Source of the DNA: Maribellus comscasis
Lineage (GTDB): Bacteria; Bacteroidota; Bacteroidia; Bacteroidales; Prolixibacteraceae
Direction of reading: 5' to 3'
Length of the DNA stretch: 64,000 nucleotides
Assembly (NCBI RefSeq): GCF_009762775.1
Contig: NZ_CP046401.1
Span: forward strand, 6,150,001 to 6,214,000
The notes beneath the pieces are model-generated. The model had not been told where the DNA came from, searched no databases, and was given only the letters and a program-made list of their open reading frames with translations. This document shows, one piece after another, positions 57,774 to 64,000 of this stretch (position 1 is its first letter; every line of letters begins with the position of its first letter). Both the position numbers and the translations under genes were made by a program.

Positions 57774-58784
57774 ATGAGCACTAAACGGCTTTCGAGAAAA
57801 CCTACACGAATAATAAAAGCTGGTGAGATAAAACAATATTATTCCATGAAACAGGCCATTGATGCAATGGAAAGGGCTTTTTCTTCATTGTCGTCTGGAG
57901 ACAGCTTTGTGCCTTTACGGAATGTTTCCAGGCTACCTTCGAATGATTTGTTAATGCTTTTTAAACCTGCATTTGTTGAAACTGACAAACGGGTTGCTAT
58001 AAAATTCTTAACACAACGAGAAAAAAGTTGTATAATGGGGATTCCTGTAATTCAGGGTGTAGTGTTTGTAATAGACTCAGAAACTGGAGAAATCTTGTCG
58101 ATAATGGATGGCGAGTATATTACTGCACTGCGAACCGGTGCAGCCAGTGGTTTGGCCACCCGGTATTTTGCGGGAAAAGATGCTCAAACTTTGGCATTGT
58201 TTGGTTGCGGAGCGCAGGGAAAAACACAAATAGAAGCCGTTGCTTGCGAACGTAATATCAAAAAAGTTTTGGTTTTTGATAAAAACAGTAAACGGGCCGA
58301 ACAGTTTATTAGTGAAATGGAGGAAAAGTTAAATCTGGAAATGATTTTTTGTAAAGATACTTCCATGTTGGCAGAAGCAGAAATAATCTGTACGGCGACC
58401 AATTCTACCAAACCTCTATTTCGGAGGAAAGAAGTGAAGAAAGGTACGCATATTAATGCAATAGGTTCTTTTCAGCCGCACATGCAGGAACTCGATCCTC
58501 TTTTAATAAAGGATGCAAAAGTATATGTCGATCAGGCAGAACCTTGTTTAAAGGAAAGTGGCGATTTTATAAAAGCAAAAGCAGAGGGTATAATTGACAA
58601 TAATCCCATTGTTGGCGAGATTGGTGATTTTTATTTGAAAAAAATACCGGGAAGGGAATCGGATGATGAAATTACTCTCTTTAAAAGTGTAGGAGTTGCC
58701 ATTCAGGATTATGCGGTTGCTGCTGATATTTATAAATTTTCCCTGGAAAAGGACTTTGGTCTCGAAATCAACCTTTTTGAATAA
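57774..58784 (+). CDS. Ornithine cyclodeaminase/mu-crystallin-family protein
   Basis: Cytosolic NAD(P)-dependent enzyme of 336 residues; ATG at 57774 is used in place of a TTG two codons upstream. Family features are FVPLRNVSRLPSNDLLMLFK, IPVIQGVVFVIDSETGEILS, the conserved TALRTGAASGLATRYFAGKD, a Rossmann fold LALFGCGAQGKTQIEAV, and INAIGSFQPHMQELDP. Besides ornithine cyclodeaminase, the family contains alanine dehydrogenase, delta-1-pyrroline-2-carboxylate reductase (hydroxyproline/proline metabolism) and ketimine reductases, and sequence alone does not decide. It is 21 bases after the dipeptidyl peptidase gene, hence probably acts on an amino acid released by it. Confidence 0.88.
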   Translation: MSTKRLSRKPTRIIKAGEIKQYYSMKQAIDAMERAFSSLSSGDSFVPLRNVSRLPSNDLLMLFKPAFVETDKRVAIKFLTQREKSCIMGIPVIQGVVFVIDSETGEILSIMDGEYITALRTGAASGLATRYFAGKDAQTLALFGCGAQGKTQIEAVACERNIKKVLVFDKNSKRAEQFISEMEEKLNLEMIFCKDTSMLAEAEIICTATNSTKPLFRRKEVKKGTHINAIGSFQPHMQELDPLLIKDAKVYVDQAEPCLKESGDFIKAKAEGIIDNNPIVGEIGDFYLKKIPGRESDDEITLFKSVGVAIQDYAVAADIYKFSLEKDFGLEINLFE

Positions 58785-58907
58785 TTAAACTGCTTGAGAC
58801 AATGGAAAGATAATTATGGCGAAGTCTTTTGGCTTTTTTCTGAATCAATAAAACCTTTCCTTTTACAATTGTTAATATGTTATAGAAGAGAATAAAAACA
58901 CACGATT

Positions 58908-60521
58908 ATGAAAAAACTACCAGGCATATTTAACGACGTGATTGGCCCTGTGATGCGGGGGCCATCAAGTTCACACACCGCTGCATCGTGGCGGATCGCA
59001 AGAATTGCTTTGGATATTTTAAATGATCCACTGGAAAAAGCGCTTATCGAATTTGACCGCGATGGGGCCTGGGCTCCAAACTATAGAGAACAGGGAACAA
59101 CAATGGGTATCGACGGCGGACTTCTGGGACTTGAAATAACCGATGAACGAATGAAGTTTGCCGAAAGATACGCCCGGGAAGAAGGTATAAACATTGAATA
59201 TAAGATAAGCTCCTTTCCAACGGATCATGCAAATACGGTGCGACTTACGCTTTGGGGAACTTCACAAAAAAGAGTGCAGATCGTTGCGGTTTCCCTGGGG
59301 GGAGGATCTTTTGAAATAAGGTCTGTTGAAGGATTTCCTGTATTTTTGAATGGCGATTTGTTTGGAATTATCACATTTGCTTCCAATAATCCGCACTTTT
59401 CCAATAACTTAAAATCAATAACTCCGCCGGAAGTCGAGTTTTTAACGGAACAAAAAGAGGGTATAACTAAGGTCGAGTTTAAATCGTCGTATCCTTTTTC
59501 CACTGAATTTATAGCTCAACTGCAAAATCACCCGCATGTTGGTGAAATAGCCATCATCAATCCAATAATGCCTGTAGTTTCGGGTCGGCAAACCGAAATG
59601 CCATTTTCCACCCTTGAGTCATCAATTAATTATGCCGAAGAAAAAGGTTTGGATTTAGGGGATTTGGGTCTTGTTTACGAAAGATGTACCAGCGGGCTCA
59701 CGGAGCAGGAGTTGGTTCATAAAATGGAGGAAATGATTCAAATCATTCATAAAAGTATCGATACCGGTTTAAACGGGACGGAGTATGCTGACCGGATTTT
59801 GCAGCAACAATCACACCTGGTTGGGAATGCAGTAAAAGACGGTAAAATTGCAGATTCTGTTATAACCCGGATAATTGCCAATGTATCGGCTCTTATGGAA
59901 TCCAAAAGCGCCATGGAAGTGGTTGTTGCCGTGCCAACTGCCGGCTCCTGCGGAACTGTAGGAGGATCATTGCGGGCTGTTGCGGAAAATATTGGTTCTG
60001 CCAAAGAGGAATTGGTAAAGGCCTATTATGCTGCCGGTTTGGTAGGAGCTTACTTTGCGCAGGGGCCCGGGTTTTCAGCAGAAGAACACGGTTGCCAGGT
60101 AGAGTGTGGAGCTGCTTCTGGAATGGCTGCCGCTGCAATGGTGCAGTTAATGGGAGGTACTGCCCGGCAAGCTGTCGGGGCGGCCTCAATGGCTATCCAA
60201 AACATGATTGGATTAGTCTGCGATCCGGTGGCAGACAGAGTAGAAGTACCTTGTTTGGGAAAGAATATAAGTGCAGCTGTTAATGCATATTCGTCAGCAA
60301 TTATGGCAGTTTCAGGATATAATCTGGTTATTCCTTTAAGCCAGGTTATCCAAACCGTTTCAAGGGTGAGCAAAACAATGCCCAGCTGTAACAAGTGTAC
60401 CGGAAAGGGAGGTTTGGCGATTACGGAAACAGCTATTAATTTAAAAAATAAGCTAAAAGAACTGTCAATTACCGGGAGTCTAAAAAATGCTGATCTGTCA
60501 ATTGATGTAAAAAGAGATTAA
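58908..60521 (+). CDS. Iron-sulfur L-serine dehydratase (fused beta and alpha domains)
   Basis: Cytosolic enzyme of 537 residues converting L-serine to pyruvate and ammonia. The N-terminal beta domain shows GPVMRGPSSSHTAASWRIAR, characteristic of the family. The C-terminal alpha domain, from about residue 280, has VVVAVPTAGSCGTVGGSLRA, EHGCQVECGAASGMAAAAMV, GLVCDPVADRVEVPCLGKNI and CNKCTGKGGLAITE, which provide the cysteines for the 4Fe-4S cluster. It is longer than the usual single-chain form because of a linker segment (about 170-270). An adjacent serine catabolic gene is expected if serine-rich glycopeptides are consumed. The gap to the upstream gene is 123 bases. Confidence 0.92.
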   Translation: MKKLPGIFNDVIGPVMRGPSSSHTAASWRIARIALDILNDPLEKALIEFDRDGAWAPNYREQGTTMGIDGGLLGLEITDERMKFAERYAREEGINIEYKISSFPTDHANTVRLTLWGTSQKRVQIVAVSLGGGSFEIRSVEGFPVFLNGDLFGIITFASNNPHFSNNLKSITPPEVEFLTEQKEGITKVEFKSSYPFSTEFIAQLQNHPHVGEIAIINPIMPVVSGRQTEMPFSTLESSINYAEEKGLDLGDLGLVYERCTSGLTEQELVHKMEEMIQIIHKSIDTGLNGTEYADRILQQQSHLVGNAVKDGKIADSVITRIIANVSALMESKSAMEVVVAVPTAGSCGTVGGSLRAVAENIGSAKEELVKAYYAAGLVGAYFAQGPGFSAEEHGCQVECGAASGMAAAAMVQLMGGTARQAVGAASMAIQNMIGLVCDPVADRVEVPCLGKNISAAVNAYSSAIMAVSGYNLVIPLSQVIQTVSRVSKTMPSCNKCTGKGGLAITETAINLKNKLKELSITGSLKNADLSIDVKRD

Positions 60522-60554
60522 ATGGCATTTTTTATCGTCGGCAGAAATATAATT

Positions 60555-60606
60555 GCAGAATGTAATTTCCTCCGGAAATGCCGGAAATAGAAATTCTGCA
60601 AAAAGT
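60555..60606 (+). terminator. Terminator after the serine dehydratase gene
   Basis: GCAGAAT (60555-60561) pairs with ATTCTGC (60593-60599), enclosing a second CCGG-centred hairpin. AAAAAG and a five-T run follow. It lies between convergent genes and ends the long plus-strand series. Confidence 0.6.
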
Positions 60607-60632
60607 TTTTGTAGCTATTTATAATTTAAGGT

Positions 60633-63008
60633 TTAGTCTGTCATCGACGGAGGAAGTGCATTTTTCCCGGTTCCCCATTTTTTATTGGGCTCCGGACCCA
60701 TTTTAAAAACAAGCTCACCACCATTTGTAATCTCTTCCTGTGTAATCCATGTGCGATTGAATGATTCTCCATTGAGTGTTGCTGATTGTATATATTTATT
60801 TGTTTCTGAATTATTTTCTGCTGTGATTGTAAAACTTTTACCATTGCCAACATCTAAAGTGGCTTTCCCAAACAAAGGACTCCCAACGGTGTAAACAGGC
60901 AGGCCGGGAGTTACTGCATAAAATCCCATCGAACTCAAAACATACCATGATGACAACGACCCCATGTCTTCGTTTCCACACAAACCTCCCGGGCCGCTTC
61001 TGTAAAGTTCTTCGCAAACCTGACGCACGCGCTGTTGTGTTTTCCAGGGTTGACTTGCGTAGTTGTATAAGTAAGCTACATGATGAGAAGGCTGGTTTCC
61101 GTGAACGTATTGCCCGATTGTTCCAACAACACCAACATATTTAGGCGGAGTAATAACCGGACTCATTTCAAAAAAAGTATCCAGTTTTTTTATAAAAGCT
61201 TTCTCATTGCCAAATAAATCAATCAAACCTTTTATATCGTGTTGAACAGACCAAATGTATTGCCAGGCATTTGATTCAGTATAATACCGGTTAGGACGCC
61301 GTCCGACCAAAAGCGGATCAAAATATTTGTAATAGGAATGTTTTCCCGCCTTAACAATTTCCTGTTCCTTCCCGTTTAATGCTTCCAGCCAGGTTCCGTC
61401 GGCATTTTTAGGACGCATAAACTGGCTTTCCGGATCCCATACATTGGTATAGTTCTTTGCTCTCCTCATAAACATTTCGTAATCTTCTTTCTTGCCCAGT
61501 TCTTTGGCAAGCTGCGCAATGCACCAATCGTCATAAGCAAGTTCAAGCGTATTAGGTACCGACTCGGTAACTTTGTCAACCGGAGTATAGCCCAATTCTT
61601 TATAATAATCCAAACCTGAACGGCCTGCGTGGCCTGGGACCGGATCTTGCGGGTTCTCCATTGCTTTTTTGCGCATTGCGGTGTAAAGCTTTTTTACGTC
61701 ATAGTCGCGATACCCTTTTGTATAGGCATCTACAATTACGGGAATCAAATGGTCGCCAACCATCGATTCGCCAAAAACATTCAGAAAATGTTGAGCAGGT
61801 AACCACTGATAGTTTTCAACCTTGGCGACAATCGATTTTATAAAATCATTTACATGCTCAGGAGCCGTTAAAGTAAGCAGGGGATGTTGCGATCGATAGG
61901 TATCCCAACAGGAAAACGAACCGTAAAAATCAAATCCTTTGGCTTCATGAATTTTTCCGTCCGAACCAACATATTTTCCATCAACATCCTGTGAAATGTA
62001 CTGTGCAAGAAATGAGTGGTACAACGAAGTATAAAAAATTTCTTTTTGATCATCGGTCGCTCCATCAATTTCAATTCTCGAAAGTTCTTTGTTCCATGTT
62101 TTTTCTGCGTTACCTTTTACCGCGTCAAAATTCCAGTCTGCTATTTCTGATTGCAGATTTTTTCTTGCACCTTCCACACTGGTGTATGAAATGCCAACTC
62201 TTATAAGAATCTGCTCGTTTTCTTCTGTTTTATAGCTAACAAATGCCCCAATTTTATCACCGTTTTCAGCGTTTTTGTATGGAAAAATGCTTCCGCCCGA
62301 TTCAGGTGTAATATACGATGCATCAAAAGTTCCGTAGTAGCGAAAAGGTTTGCTAAATTCTGCCACAAAATAAACTTTGCCTAGCCCGGAGCTTCTTTCA
62401 CCTTCAATACGATTATTATCTGCGATTTTAAATTTTGAGATTTCGCCCGAACTCATATCTCCAATCTGGTGGCCTAAATCAAGAATAATTTTGGCATTGT
62501 CCGCCTTGGGAAAAGTATATCTGTGAAAACCGGTGCGTTGGGTTGTTGTTAGTTCTGCTTTTATTTTGTAATCTTCCAAAAATACTGAGTAATATCCGGG
62601 AGAGGCGGTTTCATTGTCATGACTATATCTTGAACGATAACCGGAATCCGGATTTTCTTTTGTTCCGGGAGTAATTTGCAGTTTATCTCCTACAACAGGC
62701 ATCAGTAAAATATCACCACCGTTTACCATGCCAACTCCACTCCAGTGGGTGTGGCTAAATCCCATGATTGAGTTATCAGAATAAACATAGCCGGCACAGT
62801 AAGTCCATCCTTTTGTATCAGTATCCGGGCTTAAATGAACCATGGCATAGGGGAGAGATGCTCCCGGAAACGTATGTCCGAAAAAATCTGTTCCAAGAAA
62901 TGGATTTACATAATCAGAAGGTTTTTTCTCTTTGTTCACCGGGCCTGAGTTTGCACAAACAGCGTAAAGCGAAAAAAACAGTGTAAGTAATAATATGCGT
63001 AGCTGCAT
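60633..63008 (-). CDS. Glycoside hydrolase family 92 (alpha-mannosidase)
   Basis: Exported calcium-dependent exo-alpha-mannosidase of 791 residues with a signal peptide (ends VCAN or nearby). The N-terminal hallmark is YVNPFLGTDFFGHTFPGASL with PYAMVHLSPDTD, followed by YSDNSIMGFSHTHWSGVGMV. The catalytic barrel contains GSFSCWDTYRSQHPLL and the C-terminal hallmark GLCGNEDMGSLSSWYVLSSM with GFYAVTPG, in which Glu680 is the proposed general acid. GH92 enzymes remove alpha-1,2/1,3/1,4/1,6-mannose from N-glycans or yeast-type mannans, including mannose-phosphate links. It is convergent with the serine dehydratase and divergent from the GH2 gene; both GH92 and GH2 could serve mannose-containing glycoproteins. 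Confidence 0.95.
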   Translation of the reverse strand: MQLRILLLTLFFSLYAVCANSGPVNKEKKPSDYVNPFLGTDFFGHTFPGASLPYAMVHLSPDTDTKGWTYCAGYVYSDNSIMGFSHTHWSGVGMVNGGDILLMPVVGDKLQITPGTKENPDSGYRSRYSHDNETASPGYYSVFLEDYKIKAELTTTQRTGFHRYTFPKADNAKIILDLGHQIGDMSSGEISKFKIADNNRIEGERSSGLGKVYFVAEFSKPFRYYGTFDASYITPESGGSIFPYKNAENGDKIGAFVSYKTEENEQILIRVGISYTSVEGARKNLQSEIADWNFDAVKGNAEKTWNKELSRIEIDGATDDQKEIFYTSLYHSFLAQYISQDVDGKYVGSDGKIHEAKGFDFYGSFSCWDTYRSQHPLLTLTAPEHVNDFIKSIVAKVENYQWLPAQHFLNVFGESMVGDHLIPVIVDAYTKGYRDYDVKKLYTAMRKKAMENPQDPVPGHAGRSGLDYYKELGYTPVDKVTESVPNTLELAYDDWCIAQLAKELGKKEDYEMFMRRAKNYTNVWDPESQFMRPKNADGTWLEALNGKEQEIVKAGKHSYYKYFDPLLVGRRPNRYYTESNAWQYIWSVQHDIKGLIDLFGNEKAFIKKLDTFFEMSPVITPPKYVGVVGTIGQYVHGNQPSHHVAYLYNYASQPWKTQQRVRQVCEELYRSGPGGLCGNEDMGSLSSWYVLSSMGFYAVTPGLPVYTVGSPLFGKATLDVGNGKSFTITAENNSETNKYIQSATLNGESFNRTWITQEEITNGGELVFKMGPEPNKKWGTGKNALPPSMTD

Positions 63009-63217
63009 GATGTTGAGTTTTAGTTATTGTTTACAGAATGTAATAAAAAGAATCTTAACCTTTTTTGCGAAATTATATTTTAATTTTTTATTGATGGGTT
63101 AAAAGATAATGTAATTTGATTAATATAAACGAAGTTTTTGTCTTTTAATAAAACTTATTTTGTTGGAGTAAAGCTCTGCGCAAAGTTTATAGTAATTTTC
63201 TTTTTCAAAAAAATTTT

Positions 63218-64000
63218 ATGAAAATATTAAATCGATTTAGCAAATATTTGGGATTTATATCAGTTGTCTCGATTTTATTTACCTCTTGTGATGATGTCAA
63301 AAAAGAAGAAACCTATCGCATAGAAAACATGAATTCCGGCTGGACGATGCAGTCTGACGAAATGCTTGGCGGTGTTGAAGATGAAATCATTTCAGAAAGT
63401 GGTTTTGACGACAGTTCCTGGCACAAAGCCAATGTTCCCGGAACTGTTTTGGGAAGTATGGCATCAAATGGTGTAATTGAGGATCCATATTTTGGAATTA
63501 ACATGCAAAAAGTAGATCCTGAACAGTTTAAAGTTCCGTGGTGGTTTCGTACATCGTTCCAGATAGAATCAGAAGATATAGGTAAAATAATCAGTTTGCG
63601 GTTTAACGGAATTAACTACCGTGCTGATTTATGGATAAACGGAAAAAAAGTGGTGGGAAAGGACAAATTTGCCGGAACTTATCGCATGTTTAGTTTTGAT
63701 ATCAGCGATTTTGTACAGAAGGGTGAAAATACAATGGCGCTTAAAATGTGGCAACATGCCGACGGAGAGTATTCCATCGGATTTGTTGACTGGAACCCTT
63801 TACCCCGCGACCGGAATTTGGGCATTTTCAGAGAGGTTTTTCTGGAAGTGAATGAAGGAGTAAAAATCAGGAGTCCGTTTGTCTATTCGAAAGTAAACAA
63901 AGAAACACTTAAAGATGCTGATTTATATGTTCAAACGGAACTGGTAAACAGTTCTGAAAAATCGATAACCGGAACGCTGCGTGTTAATTATGAGTTGGGT
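63218..64000 (+). CDS. GH2 beta-mannosidase/exo-beta-glucosaminidase-like lipoprotein (5' part, runs off window)
   Basis: The first 261 codons are in the window and remain open to the end. The start ATG at 63218 gives a lipoprotein signal (SILFTSC). The jelly-roll domain reads SGWTMQSDEMLGG, WHKANVPGTVLGSMASNGVI with EDPYFGIN, WWFRTSF, LRFNGINYRADLWINGKKV, and GFVDWNPLPRDRNLGIFREV. This DWNPxPxDxxxGIFR pattern is characteristic of the GH2 subgroup containing exo-beta-glucosaminidase and mannosylglycoprotein endo-beta-mannosidase. The catalytic barrel lies outside. The roughly 210-base divergent gap to the GH92 gene should hold both promoters. Confidence 0.88.
   Translation, partial: MKILNRFSKYLGFISVVSILFTSCDDVKKEETYRIENMNSGWTMQSDEMLGGVEDEIISESGFDDSSWHKANVPGTVLGSMASNGVIEDPYFGINMQKVDPEQFKVPWWFRTSFQIESEDIGKIISLRFNGINYRADLWINGKKVVGKDKFAGTYRMFSFDISDFVQKGENTMALKMWQHADGEYSIGFVDWNPLPRDRNLGIFREVFLEVNEGVKIRSPFVYSKVNKETLKDADLYVQTELVNSSEKSITGTLRVNYELG

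Overview
This window looks like a chromosomal segment of a Bacteroidota bacterium that lives on complex, sulfated glycans. It was read by eye and no database search was run. The evidence is two SusC/SusD pairs, a hybrid two-component regulator, a type IX secretion sorting tail, many S1 sulfatases with lipoprotein or Sec signals, AT-rich intergenic DNA and TAnnTTTG-type promoter boxes. A marine or sediment relative of Marinilabiliales/Prolixibacteraceae would fit, but the species cannot be read from the sequence.

Region 1 (1-18758, all minus strand) is a polysaccharide utilization locus. In transcription order it holds a hybrid two-component sensor/regulator with its own strong terminator, a secreted GH43/beta-helix protein, SusC, SusD, a T9SS-exported clan GH-A-like hydrolase with a LamG domain, a sulfatase, a GH2 enzyme, a lipoprotein sulfatase and the first codons of another lipoprotein sulfatase cut by the window edge. 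The logic is to sense an oligosaccharide, bind and import it, remove sulfates and cleave the sugars.

Region 2 (18759-19873) is a scar of about 1.1 kb. It carries short decayed pieces that read like the end of a sulfatase and the C-terminal domain of a GH127 enzyme.

Region 3 (19874-28126, plus strand) is a compact signalling cluster: two adjacent TonB-dependent receptors, a YfiR-like periplasmic domain fused to a histidine kinase, a stand-alone receiver and a REC-kinase-REC hybrid. No DNA-binding or enzymatic output domain is present. This is the best candidate here for an undescribed system.

Region 4 (28217-34527) is a monosaccharide module: a ROK repressor on the minus strand facing a sodium:solute symporter, a zinc alcohol dehydrogenase and an iron alcohol dehydrogenase.

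Region 5 (34589-64000) is a second, larger catabolic locus. It contains SusC/SusD, a mosaic tandem pair of LamG proteins of unknown function, three sulfatases, an M1 aminopeptidase, GH31, GH95 and an S9 dipeptidyl peptidase. These are followed by an ornithine cyclodeaminase-family enzyme, an iron-sulfur L-serine dehydratase, a GH92 alpha-mannosidase (minus strand) and the first 261 codons of a GH2 beta-mannosidase/glucosaminidase-like lipoprotein. Fucose- and mannose-directed hydrolases, sulfatases, peptidases and amino-acid catabolic enzymes together suggest a sulfated glycoprotein or glycopeptide as one target. That is an inference, not something the sequence proves.
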